In this document: positions 34,158-41,929 of the stretch, one piece after another
Position numbering within the stretch: position 1 is the first letter of the stretch
Layout: the number at the start of each line of letters is the position of its first letter
NCBI RefSeq assembly: GCF_014197035.1
Contig: NZ_JACIEU010000024.1
Coordinates: 1 to 48,600, forward strand
Direction of reading: 5' to 3'
Source of the DNA: Sphingobium scionense
GTDB taxonomy: Bacteria; Pseudomonadota; Alphaproteobacteria; Sphingomonadales; Sphingomonadaceae
Length of the DNA: 48,600 nt
Translations under genes and position numbers: made by a program
Notes under the pieces: generated by a model
What the model was told of the DNA's origin: nothing
What the model saw: the letters and a program-made list of their open reading frames with translations, nothing else
Databases searched by the model: none

Positions 34158-34499
34158 AAACGTTCCCCAACTATGATCTGAATTAAGGAACGGTCCGTCG
34201 GACAACATTGTTGCATGAACAAACCGACAGGCGACGAAGAACGTACCCCACCGTAGCGTCAAATCGAGAATATTTATTTCAAACACTGTATGGCGGGGCG
34301 GGCGTCGTTTGGCTTTCCATGGCACACTCGCTATCCAATTCCTGCTCCTGGCGCGGTCTAACGTTGGCGCGACACGTGTCAAGGCGCCGCATTTCTCGTT
34401 GTCATCCAGCGAGCGAATCCCTACCTATATGTGGTCCCTGATGGAGCTTGCCGCCGCGGCGCCTGTCAGGGACACCCTTTTAGCCATTGTGCGGACTGT
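34158..34499. other. Stretch without a supported gene
   Basis: A plus-strand frame ending at 34503 has a protein-like last part (ERIPTYMWSLMELAAAAPVR) but no good start. No family recognised. Confidence 0.35.
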
Positions 34500-34748
34500 G
34501 TAAGAGGGGCTGACCTCGGCGCCATTCAAACCTCCCGAATGTGTGCTTGCAACAGCCGCGCCGGGGTCGCCTCGCGCATCGCTGTTCACGGCTGCAGCAA
34601 TAAAGTCCCGGCTCGCAGGGCTTGGCCGGGCCTCGTCTCCATGTTGCATCTGGCGTCAAAGCATCGGTTGCGATACGTTGGTTTAGCAAGCGGTGACCCG
34701 CTTGCCATCTCCGCCTGGCTCGCCCTGCTATCGGGGCGGGCTTTTTTT
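34500..34748 (+). ncRNA. Candidate structured RNA ending in a strong terminator
   Basis: No protein-like frame fits, yet the stretch ends with an excellent intrinsic terminator (34718-34748). Just before it a perfect hairpin GCAAGCG-GTGACC-CGCTTGC (34686-34705) is present. An upstream end cannot be placed, and the left border given is arbitrary. It may instead be the 3' untranslated region of a lost gene. Confidence 0.35.
34718..34748 (+). terminator. Rho-independent terminator
   Basis: GCTCGCCC (34718-34725) pairs with GGGCGGGC (34734-34741), with one G-U pair and an 8-base loop, followed directly by seven T (34742-34748). Confidence 0.85.
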
Positions 34749-34796
34749 GAATTGCGATGCCCTTTTGGCGGTGACACACAGAAAAACGAGGTGACC

Positions 34797-35021
34797 ATGA
34801 TATCCGTCTCCCTCATACCATGGCAGCCGATGGAGCTCCTACCGGAAGACAGGAAGGATGGTCGGCGACTTCTGCTTTGGAACCAACTGGGCACCTCTGT
34901 CGCAGCTTGGGACAATACGGAAGGCGCCCAAGGTTGGTGCCTGGCTTTTGGCGGCCTCCCCGCCGGAAAATTCCCGGTAGTTGCTCCGTCGTACTGGTCG
35001 GACATCAATCCGCCGGTTTGA
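34797..35021 (+). CDS. Small phage-type protein, unknown function
   Basis: 74 residues, GAGG before the start. MELLPEDRKDGRRLLLW ... GAQGWCLAFGGLPAG and a C-terminal APSYWSDINPP resemble small phage or plasmid proteins with the same closing motif (P-x-x-W-x-x-I-P/N-P-P), of the DUF551-like kind. No activity is known. It follows the strong terminator and so has its own promoter. Confidence 0.65.
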   Translation: MISVSLIPWQPMELLPEDRKDGRRLLLWNQLGTSVAAWDNTEGAQGWCLAFGGLPAGKFPVVAPSYWSDINPPV

Positions 35022-35432
35022 CTGCTTCAACTGCCCGAATATATAGGGACCGTCCCTGGCGCTGTTTCAAGGCATCGCGGCCAGATACGCGTCAGGGGCA
35101 CCCGCGCGAGCATAAAGGCAGTCTCGACATCGCGCTTCGGACCTGTTCTACCGCAGAGCGTCCCGCGATTCGGTTTTAGACTGCCCGGCCCGTTGGATAC
35201 CCCGTCTGCAGTTCAACGCGTAGCGACCCGCCTGAGGCAGACGGGGTTACCCTTGAACGTCTTCTTCATCACGACTATTTTGGCGCCGTTCCGGGCGAGG
35301 TTCAACGTCATCGCGGGGCGCGCCAGGAACACCTTCTCGTGATGGGTCTAGCGCCGCCACTGCGGCGCTGCTACCTGAGAACTGAGCCCGGCGTGCACCC
35401 TTATTTCCCCCCGAAATACAGCTGCGTCGGGT
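35022..35432. other. Gap with an 11-bp inverted repeat and a possible gene remnant
   Basis: ACCCCGTCTGC (35199-35209) and GCAGACGGGGT (35237-35247) are perfect inverted arms with a 27-base loop. On the minus strand, about 42 protein-like codons ending at 35213 (ARPAMTLNLARNGAKIVVMK) overlap it, preceded by a stop and lacking a ribosome site; they may be the tail of a lost gene. Nothing else is supported. Confidence 0.35.
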
Positions 35433-35942
35433 TCACTTTTCTTCGATCGACAATGCCGAAGCCCTCGCTGCCTCAAGCCGCGCAGTGTTCTCCGCACAAA
35501 TCAGCGCATCAGCCTGCGGGATCAGAATGTTCCCTGCAAGAATGATGGCACCTCCACCGGATCCGTCAACGCCTTGGGCGGCTTCGGAGGCGCCGGGCAG
35601 ATCGGTTCTGCCGCCCGAACGCTGAGCGGCCTGGTAGCGCAGGACGGCAGCGCTGTAGCGAGCAGACAGAACAGCATAGCGCGCATCGGCTTCATCGGCC
35701 CTGACAGCATCTTCGGCTTCCTTCATCATCTTCGCCGACAGGGCATCGGCGGTTGCCTCAGCCTGGGCGCGTTGATAATCCTTGCGGTCGCTGGCTCTCC
35801 CCAGCCTTTCCGTCTCCAGCTCTGCGACGGCAGACTGGAGGCGGAATGTCTGAACGGTCGCACCCATGCCGAGCAGGGCAATCGCCAGTGTGGCGCCGAT
35901 CGCGGGCCAGTAGCGACGCAGGATGGCGGCGATCTCGATCAT
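35433..35942 (-). CDS. Phage Rz-like inner-membrane spanin or lysis accessory protein
   Basis: 169 residues. One N-terminal membrane segment (YWPAIGATLAIALLGMGATV) followed by a long helical coiled coil (AELETERLGRASDRKDYQRA ... ADEADARYAVLSARYSAAVL) and a Pro/Gly-rich tail. This is the layout of i-spanins, which help disrupt the outer membrane at phage lysis. It overlaps the end of a muramidase-like fragment (ATGA), as lysis genes do. No separate Rz1 lipoprotein is seen. Probably a leftover of a prophage. Confidence 0.65.
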   Translation of the reverse strand: MIEIAAILRRYWPAIGATLAIALLGMGATVQTFRLQSAVAELETERLGRASDRKDYQRAQAEATADALSAKMMKEAEDAVRADEADARYAVLSARYSAAVLRYQAAQRSGGRTDLPGASEAAQGVDGSGGGAIILAGNILIPQADALICAENTARLEAARASALSIEEK

Positions 35943-36160
35943 GCCACCTCACTCCGCTTGGCATATGCCTTAGCCAGCTTCTCGTCATACTTGTTCTCGC
36001 TGTAGGCGGTGCCATTGTAGCCCTTGGCAAACGCCGCCCAGTCCGCGCTTTGGAGAGCGGTTTTCAAGCCTCTGCCGAAGATGAAATTGACGAAGGCGTC
36101 GGGCTGATCGCCTTCGGTGCGGGATTGCCGCCAAGCAAAAGACCACGGGTCCGGCGCATC
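35939..36160 (-). pseudogene. Phage N-acetylmuramidase, C-terminal fragment
   Basis: About 73 residues remain: QPDAFVNFIFGRGLKTALQS, ADWAAFAKGYNGTAYSENKY, DEKLAKAYAKRSEVA. The WAAFAKGYNG..Y..NKYD.KLA motif is typical of the C-terminus of DUF3380-type muramidases (endolysins). The catalytic N-terminal part is missing; the open frame meets an in-frame stop at 36164-36166, and a ParB-like start lies across the junction. This is a deletion scar in a former prophage lysis cassette. Confidence 0.75.
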
Positions 36161-36239
36161 AGGTCACGCCCTTTCTTTCCCCGCGCATGTTGGCAGGCGA
36201 AATCGAAAGGCGGGCGATATCGACGTGCTTGAGTTCCAT
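36159..36239 (-). pseudogene. ParB-like nuclease domain, N-terminal fragment
   Basis: Starts at 36239 behind GAGGAG: MELKHVDIARLSISPANMRG, then six residues and a stop at 36159. MELKHxDIxxLxxSPxNMR is the usual opening of plasmid/phage ParB-like N-terminal domain proteins, which run to several hundred residues. Here the rest has been replaced by the muramidase fragment, a fusion of two unrelated gene ends created by deletion. Confidence 0.7.
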
Positions 36240-36682
36240 GGTCTTTACTCCTCTTCGCATCATCCCGGCCCCGGAATGCGGGGTGGGCGGCAAGAGCGCA
36301 CCGGCAGGCGCGGCGACAGAGGCGGACTGCACCCGTAAGGGCTGGAACGAAGAGGAAGACCCGGCGCAGCCGGGTTGCGGGCCGCCGCGACGCGCCTGGA
36401 GGGAAGTGACGACCACACCGCTTGCCGGAGCCGGTTCACGCCATCGCGCCCAGGCGCGATGTCTGCATGCGAGTGGCGCAGCCACTTCCCGCGTCAGCGA
36501 TCGTTACGCCGGAAGGTGCCGAGACGGCGCATAGCGCTGGCTCGGTGGAGCGCAGCGGAATAGAGCGTGGCCAGCGCCCCGGTGCTGGGACGCCCATGCT
36601 TACCGTCGAATCATGCGAGCCAAGGAGTCCAATCCCGACGACCGGGAACAATGGATCGATAGAGGTTGCTTCAGGCAGCCGG
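36240..36682. other. GC-rich stretch without a gene
   Basis: Lies upstream of the ParB-like start. Frames on both strands look random. It probably contains the former ParB promoter and leader. Nothing more is supported. Confidence 0.45.
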
Positions 36683-37222
36683 TTATGCGTCGATCCGAGA
36701 CTGGATGAAGGCTGCGCGCTTCTCGACGGATACAAGCGGCAAATGGACAAGCTGATAGCCTAGCGACGTGTAGGCATGCACCATGGCCTCGAATGTTGCC
36801 TTCGCTTCATCTTCGCTCTGCTGCCGTTCGGTATCCTTTTCGTAAATTGCAGGCCAGTGAGGCGCGATGAAGACGCGCTCGGCGTAGCGCAGAACTTCTG
36901 CGGCATGCATCAGAGCGACCGGAACGTCGAGGCCGCAAAGCTGAAGATAGCCCACGATATCGGGAAGGCCCCGGTCGAAAATCACCTGTCCCTGAAGAGC
37001 GCCAGCCTCCTTGTAGGCATGTAATTCCCGGGTAAACATCTTGGCAGCAAACGCAGCGCGATCGGCCCACGGCAAAGCGCTCCCGTCATTGGCGACCTCA
37101 TCTCTGATGATCGCCCGCCCCGTCTCCGGCATGCAGTGAAAGCCTTGGGTGGACAGAAATTGGATCAGAGTGGTTTTGCCGGAACCTGGTCCGCCCGTGA
37201 TGATGTGGAATCGTCCGGACAT
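36683..37222 (-). CDS. AAA-type ATP-binding protein (AAA_28-like)
   Basis: 179 residues starting MSGRFHIITGGPGSGKTTLI: a P-loop (GGPGSGKT, residues about 10-17) at the very N-terminus. ETGRAIIRDEVANDGSALPW and IFDRGLPDIVGYL are typical of the AAA_28 nucleoside-kinase-like NTPases, often found alone in bacteria. DRG may be the Walker B-like Asp. The substrate is unknown. No partner gene is evident; the neighbours are mobile-element remnants. Confidence 0.82.
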   Translation of the reverse strand: MSGRFHIITGGPGSGKTTLIQFLSTQGFHCMPETGRAIIRDEVANDGSALPWADRAAFAAKMFTRELHAYKEAGALQGQVIFDRGLPDIVGYLQLCGLDVPVALMHAAEVLRYAERVFIAPHWPAIYEKDTERQQSEDEAKATFEAMVHAYTSLGYQLVHLPLVSVEKRAAFIQSRIDA

Positions 37223-37672
37223 ACGCCGTATCTCTCAGCCTCCTTCAGCTTCGCGTTCATGAGTTTGACGCCGGCGAACCGGCGAGACAGCCGTGCCACC
37301 GCATTCGGCGTGATAGCCTCTTGCGCAAGGCGTGCGATTCGCACAATCTTCTGTCTTGGCGGGCAGGCCACCGGGGAAGGACCGGTGATATGCCAAATAC
37401 ATCATAGCTCAAATGGTCTGAGGCGGATCGGCGAGCGTTAAAAGCGTGGCAATCAGGCAACAATGCCTGAGAAAAACGCATGCGGAAACGAAGCGGGCAA
37501 GTTCCCGCCAAGTCCCGCTATGATCGCCGATGTCCCTCTACGTCCCTCCATAGCCCTATGATTGGCATCCGGCCTACAGTGAGGTCGGTGACGCGCATCT
37601 TGTCTTGCGCGGAAACTGCGCCATTCTGGGCTTTAGGGGGCATCGCCAACGCATGATTTGAAAGCCTCCCCA
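37223..37672. other. Spacer between the ATPase and the second AlpA gene
   Basis: A minus-strand frame overlapping the ATPase start (37371-37165) has a protein-like run (ARLSRRFAGVKLMNAKLKEA) but is probably a remnant. Near 37500-37560 TCCCGCC, AAGTCCCGC, GTCCCTC and GTCCCTCC recur. CATGATTTGAAAGCCTCCCC before the AlpA gene matches the leader of the first AlpA gene. Confidence 0.35.
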
Positions 37673-37912
37673 ATGTCGAATGCAGAACGTATTATCCGTC
37701 TCGATACCGTCCGTGCCCGCACCGGGCTTTCCCGCTCGACCATCTACCGGAAGATAGCGGACGGCACCTTTCCTGCGCAGCTCAAGATCAGCGTCCATGG
37801 CGCGGGCTGGCATGAGTCCGCCATCGAGCGCTGGATCGCTAATCCCGCTGGCTATAGAGCCGACAACGACAACCCGTCCTCTCAGGGAAAGGCGGGCCAT
37901 GGAAAAGGGTGA
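37673..37912 (+). CDS. AlpA-type regulator (second copy)
   Basis: 79 residues from MSNAERIIRLDTVRARTGLS. RSTIYRKIADGTFPAQLKIS and GWHESAIERWIANPAGYRAD match the first AlpA protein closely; the C-terminus is longer and hydrophilic (DNDNPSSQGKAGHGKG). It is a likely excisionase or activator of the element that carries the serine recombinase or the AlpA-linked small gene. A small gene overlaps its end by 14 bases. Confidence 0.85.
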   Translation: MSNAERIIRLDTVRARTGLSRSTIYRKIADGTFPAQLKISVHGAGWHESAIERWIANPAGYRADNDNPSSQGKAGHGKG

Positions 37913-38111
37913 CGATACTGCGGCTCCCAATCGCTTGCGCCCCGCCAACGACAATGAACCGGAATCCGACCTGTCCGGGATGAGTGTTGAAGCCGCGCTA
38001 TCGCACATCGCGCAAGCCATCGGTCGGCATATCGCGCGCCAGCATATCCGGGCACGCAAAGCGGCCAATGACAATGATCCGGGACCACCACTACGGCCGC
38101 CGGAACCTTGA
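37899..38111 (+). CDS. Small AlpA-linked protein
   Basis: 70 residues from the ATG at 37899, inside the end of the AlpA gene. PANDNEPESDLSGMSVEAAL, SHIAQAIGRHIARQHIRARK and AANDND show a central basic amphipathic helix between low-complexity Asn/Asp repeats. No family recognised. Overlap with alpA implies co-translation. Confidence 0.5.
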   Translation: MEKGDDTAAPNRLRPANDNEPESDLSGMSVEAALSHIAQAIGRHIARQHIRARKAANDNDPGPPLRPPEP

Positions 38112-38160
38112 CTTTTCGAAGGTTTTAGCTATTATGACCATGATAAATGGAGATGTGGTT

Positions 38161-38430
38161 ATGGCAGTCGAAACGCATCCGGATAGCTGGACGGTAGCAC
38201 AGGCCAAGGCGCGCCTGAGCGAGGTAATCGAGAAGGCGCGGCGCGAGCCCCAGGCGATTACGCGTCACGGCAAAAGCGCCGTCGTCGTGGTCGATGCCGA
38301 ACTATGGGAACGGGTTCAACGTCGCCAGCATCGCGGCAGCTTCGCCGACTTCCTGCTGACCTCGCCGTTGCGCGGATCGGGTCTTGAGGTCGATCGCCTC
38401 AAGGATGGTGTTCGCGAGATTGATCTATGA
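38161..38430 (+). CDS. Phd/YefM-type antitoxin
   Basis: 89 residues from the ATG at 38161 (GGAG 8 bases before); ATGs at 38134 and 38140 in frame are less well placed. SWTVAQAKARLSEVIEKARR and PQAITRHGKSAVVVVDAELW are the Phd/YefM DNA-binding domain. The C-terminal tail (LLTSPLRGSGLEVDRLKDGV) should block the PIN toxin encoded next. The stop overlaps the toxin start by four bases (ATGA). Confidence 0.92.
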   Translation: MAVETHPDSWTVAQAKARLSEVIEKARREPQAITRHGKSAVVVVDAELWERVQRRQHRGSFADFLLTSPLRGSGLEVDRLKDGVREIDL

Positions 38431-38858
38431 GTTTCCTGCTCGATACCAACATCATCTCGGAGGGAGCAAAGCCGCGTCCTGATCCCGGCGTGATGGATTG
38501 GCTGGCGTCGGTGGATGAGGAAGAGCTGTTCCTGAGCGTGGTATCGCTGGCAGAACTGCGCCACGGCATTGAGCGCATGGACAAGGGGGCACGACAGTCG
38601 GGCCTCGACATCTGGCTGACCGAACAACTGGCGCCGCGATTTGAGGAAAGACTGCTCTCCATCGACAGCGTAACGGCGGATCTGTGGGGCCGTATTGTCA
38701 ATCGAGCACAAGGCGCGGGCCGCCCCATGGGAGCGATGGATGCTTTCATCGCCGCCCATGCGCAGCAGCACGAACTCACACTCGTGACCCGCAATATTTC
38801 CGACTTCGAGGCGACTGGTATCCGCCTGTTCAACCCATGGACCGAAGGGAAAGCCTGA
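38427..38858 (+). CDS. PIN-domain toxin (VapC/FitB type)
   Basis: 143 residues. The acidic residues of the PIN nuclease are in place: D6 (LLDTNIISEG), E43-region (VVSLAELRHGI), D104-region (GAMDAFIAAHA) and D122-region (TRNISDFEATG). Such toxins cut tRNA or rRNA. It pairs with the Phd-type antitoxin upstream, and its stop overlaps the recombinase start by one base, so the toxin pair and recombinase form one translationally coupled operon. Confidence 0.93.
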   Translation: MSFLLDTNIISEGAKPRPDPGVMDWLASVDEEELFLSVVSLAELRHGIERMDKGARQSGLDIWLTEQLAPRFEERLLSIDSVTADLWGRIVNRAQGAGRPMGAMDAFIAAHAQQHELTLVTRNISDFEATGIRLFNPWTEGKA

Positions 38859-40498
38859 TGAATCGCGTTGCCCTGTACGCTCGCTATTCCTCGGATCAGC
38901 AAAGCGCGGCATCGATCGAGGATCAGCTTCGCGTCTGCCGCGAGCGCGCAGCGCGCGAGGGCTGGCATGTCGCAGGCGTCTATGAAGATGCCGCGATCTC
39001 CGGCGCCAGCATGATCCTGCGCCCCGGTATCCAAGCGCTGGTGCAGGATGCGCAGGCGGGCAAGATCGATATTGTCCTTGCCGAAGCGCTGGACCGAGTG
39101 TCACGCGATCAAGCGGATGTGGCGACGCTTTTCAAGCATCTCCAGTTCGCCCGCGTGCCGCTCGTCACGCTCGCCGAAGGCGAGATTTCCGAACTGCATG
39201 TCGGCCTCAAGGGCACGATGAACGCCCTGTTCCTGAAAGACCTCGCGAAGAAGACCCATCGCGGACAGCGCGGGCGTGTAGAGAAGGGCTTTTCGGCAGG
39301 ACCGGTAGGCTATGGTTATCGCACGGTGCGGCGGCTTTCCTCCGAAGGCGAGTTGGTACGCGGCGAATGCCGGATCGAACCGTCAGAGGTTCCCATTGTC
39401 GAGCGCATCTTCCGCGAATTCGCGGCGGGAAAGAGTCCCCGCGCTATCGCTCGTGATCTGAACGCAGATGGCGTTCCCGGTCCATCGGGCCGCCCTTGGA
39501 GCGACACCACCATACGCGGCAAGCGGAGCCTCGGCATCGGCATCCTCAACAACGAGATGTATGTCGGCGTCCGGGTCTGGAACCATAAGCAGTCCGTCAA
39601 GGACCCGCACACCGGCCGGACCGTGCGTCGTCCCAATCCGGAGTCCGAATGGGTTCGAGCCGAAGCGCCTCAGCTCCGCATCATCAGCGATGATGTTTGG
39701 CAGGCGGTAAAGCATCGGCAGGACGTGCTTGGCGAGCAATATAAGCCGATGATCGACGGCGTTCATGCGGCGCAGGCGAGCCGGATGCATCAGGCGCGGC
39801 GCCCGGTCACCCTGCTATCGGGCCTTGTCGAATGCGGCCTGTGCGGAGGCAAGGTTGGCCTGGCGGTCAATGGCCGCTTTGGCTGTATGAACCATCATCG
39901 CCGCCATACCTGCGCCAACAGCCGCACCATTCGCCGCGATGCGCTGGAAGAGCGGGCGCTTGCGGGTCTGCGTGAACGGCTGGTGTCACCGGAAAAGGTC
40001 CAGGCGGCCGTTGCCGCCTATGCCGAATATATCAACCGCCATAATCGCGAGCAGCGGGTGCAGATTGAAGTCGATCGCCGCTCACTGGACAAGATCGAGC
40101 GCGCCATTGCCGGAATCATGACCGCTATCGAGGATGGGCTCTATCAGCCCACGATGAAGGCCCGCATGGCGGAGCTTGAACGGCAGAAGAGTGAAATCGC
40201 CGCCCGCATGGCGCTCGCCCCCCAGGCTGTTCCTGACGTTCATCCCGGCGTCGCTGAAATCTACAAGCGGGAGATGGAACGCTTCATCCAAGCGCTGGAA
40301 GACCCGGAAACCCGGCTCGACGCCTCTGACGCCATTCGTTCGCTCATCCACCGGATCGTACTGCATCCCGGCGAGAAACGCGGCGAAATCCATGCCACGC
40401 TTCATGGTGCCTTGATGGGCATCCTCGATTTTGCAAAGGAAGATGCCCAGTCTGAACCCGTTGTTACGACAAAGGTGGCTCAGGGTTCGCTGGCATGA
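38858..40498 (+). CDS. Large serine recombinase
   Basis: 546 residues. Resolvase domain: VALYARYSSDQQ with the nucleophile at S11 and EALDRVSRDQADVATLFKHL. The recombinase domain (GYRTVRR ... PRAIARDLNADGVPGPSGRP) and the zinc ribbon (CGLCGG and CMNHHRRHTC) follow, then a coiled-coil region (RRSLDKIERAIAGIMTAIED). Such enzymes integrate and excise phages or elements without tRNA targets. It is intact, overlaps the PIN toxin gene by one base, and lies at the border with the GTA-like terminase gene, so it may be the integrase of the right-hand element. Confidence 0.93.
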   Translation: MNRVALYARYSSDQQSAASIEDQLRVCRERAAREGWHVAGVYEDAAISGASMILRPGIQALVQDAQAGKIDIVLAEALDRVSRDQADVATLFKHLQFARVPLVTLAEGEISELHVGLKGTMNALFLKDLAKKTHRGQRGRVEKGFSAGPVGYGYRTVRRLSSEGELVRGECRIEPSEVPIVERIFREFAAGKSPRAIARDLNADGVPGPSGRPWSDTTIRGKRSLGIGILNNEMYVGVRVWNHKQSVKDPHTGRTVRRPNPESEWVRAEAPQLRIISDDVWQAVKHRQDVLGEQYKPMIDGVHAAQASRMHQARRPVTLLSGLVECGLCGGKVGLAVNGRFGCMNHHRRHTCANSRTIRRDALEERALAGLRERLVSPEKVQAAVAAYAEYINRHNREQRVQIEVDRRSLDKIERAIAGIMTAIEDGLYQPTMKARMAELERQKSEIAARMALAPQAVPDVHPGVAEIYKREMERFIQALEDPETRLDASDAIRSLIHRIVLHPGEKRGEIHATLHGALMGILDFAKEDAQSEPVVTTKVAQGSLA

Positions 40499-40505
40499 CG
40501 AAATA

Positions 40506-40525
40506 GGGGGCGACTGAAAGCCCCC
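40506..40525. terminator. Hairpin between convergent genes
   Basis: GGGGGC (40506-40511) pairs with GCCCCC (40520-40525) around GACTGAAA. It lies between the recombinase stop and the terminase stop; no T-run follows. Possible bidirectional terminator. Confidence 0.45.
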
Positions 40526-40587
40526 CCTCTCCGCGCCTCCGCGTCTCCGCGCGAAAATCAATCGCACGCGCACCCACCGCCCCCCCC

Positions 40588-41895
40588 TCAAAGCCCCCTG
40601 ACCCGCGCCTCGCCCCTGGCCCCCAGCATCAGCTCGCTCAGCCCCCAGACCAGCGCATCCGCCCGATCGGGCGAGCGCCCCGGCCCGACATAGGTTCCCC
40701 CCGCCAGCAGCCCGCACATCTGGTCCTCCAGCTCGGGGAAAGCCCCGCGATGCGCCACCCGCCCGGCCTCATAGAGCGCCGCCACCGGCTCGGCCCGCGC
40801 CGCCTTGCCCCGGCTGGCATGGACCAGCCGCAGCGGCAACGTCTCCTGCGCCGCACGCAGCACGCTCGCCACCATGTCGCCACCATTATTGGCCTCGGCC
40901 ACCACCCGGTCGGCGCCATGGCCCTGCGCCGCCTGCGCCACCGCCCGCGCCCAGCCTTCGGGCGAGCAACCCGCCACGCTCGCGTCCGCGATCACATAGC
41001 CGCGCCCGTCTCCGCCCAGCCCGACCACGACGATGCCGCACGCATCGCCGCCGGCCGTTGCCGGCGGATCGACCGCCACCACCACCCGCACCAGCGCGCC
41101 CGGCACATGCCGCACCCGGCACGCCTCCAGCCCCGCGCGGGTCCACAGCGCCCCTTCCGCCTCCTCGATCAGTTCGCCGTCCAGTTCCTGCCGCCCCAGC
41201 CGCGTGCCGCCATAAAGGCGCGTCACATCGTCGACGAAGCCCGCCGCCAGATGCGCTGCATTGTCCGCCGTCCGCCCCCGCGTCAGCACCACATCCGCGC
41301 CATCCCTTGCCACCAGCGCCCGCACCAGCGGCACCGGGCGCGGCGTCGTCGTCGCCACCACGCGCGGATCACGCCCCAGCCGCATCGCCATCATCATATT
41401 GTCCCAGGCCGCCTGCCCACCCGGCCATTTGCCGATCTCGTCGGCCCAGCCATGGCTGAACTGCGGCCCGCGCAGGCTTTCGGGCTCGGCCGCGCCGAAC
41501 AATCGCGCCTGCGCGCCATTGGGCCAGGTCAGCGTGCGCAGCGCCGGGGCATAGGCCGGCCTGGCCCACCAGGGCGCCACCGCCAGCACCCCGCTCGCCC
41601 CCTCCACCATCACGCTGCGCGCCTCGCCCAAAGTCGCGCCGACCAGCGCGATCCGCGCCTCGGGATCGCGCTCGGCAATGGCGCGCACCCATTCCGCCCC
41701 GGCCCGCGTCTTGCCGAAACCGCGCCCCGCCATCATCAGCCAGATGCGCCAGTCGCCCGCCGGGGCCAGTTGCGCGGGCCGCGCCAGGAAATGCCAGTCC
41801 TGCCCCAGCCGCTCGGCCGCCTCGACGCTCAGCCAGCGCGCCAGTTCGGGCCAGGCCGCCGCCTGCTCGACCCAGTCGCAATCGGCCATCTGCAT
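40588..41895 (-). CDS. Large terminase, gene-transfer-agent type
   Basis: About 435 residues. Start at ATG 41895 (MQMADCDW); a GTG at 41898 and an ATG at 41889 are alternatives. The ATPase has Walker A AGRGFGKTRAG at about 56-66, ALVGATLGEARSVMVEG and SHGWADEIGKWPG; a nuclease half follows (VVVAVDPPATAGGDACGIVV, DRVVAEANNGGDMVA). It matches the DNA-packaging protein of RcGTA-like clusters. It cuts and pumps host DNA into GTA particles. Portal and capsid genes would be expected downstream, but the serine recombinase element lies there. Confidence 0.85.
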   Translation of the reverse strand: MQMADCDWVEQAAAWPELARWLSVEAAERLGQDWHFLARPAQLAPAGDWRIWLMMAGRGFGKTRAGAEWVRAIAERDPEARIALVGATLGEARSVMVEGASGVLAVAPWWARPAYAPALRTLTWPNGAQARLFGAAEPESLRGPQFSHGWADEIGKWPGGQAAWDNMMMAMRLGRDPRVVATTTPRPVPLVRALVARDGADVVLTRGRTADNAAHLAAGFVDDVTRLYGGTRLGRQELDGELIEEAEGALWTRAGLEACRVRHVPGALVRVVVAVDPPATAGGDACGIVVVGLGGDGRGYVIADASVAGCSPEGWARAVAQAAQGHGADRVVAEANNGGDMVASVLRAAQETLPLRLVHASRGKAARAEPVAALYEAGRVAHRGAFPELEDQMCGLLAGGTYVGPGRSPDRADALVWGLSELMLGARGEARVRGL

Positions 41896-41929
41896 CACCG
41901 CCCCCTTTCCGGGGACGAAGCCGCCCCGC

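Noticed and set aside
35213..35346. A small minus-strand gene of about 44 codons
   Set aside because: Protein-like, but there is no ribosome site, it is directly preceded by a stop, and no family is recognised; kept only as a possible remnant.
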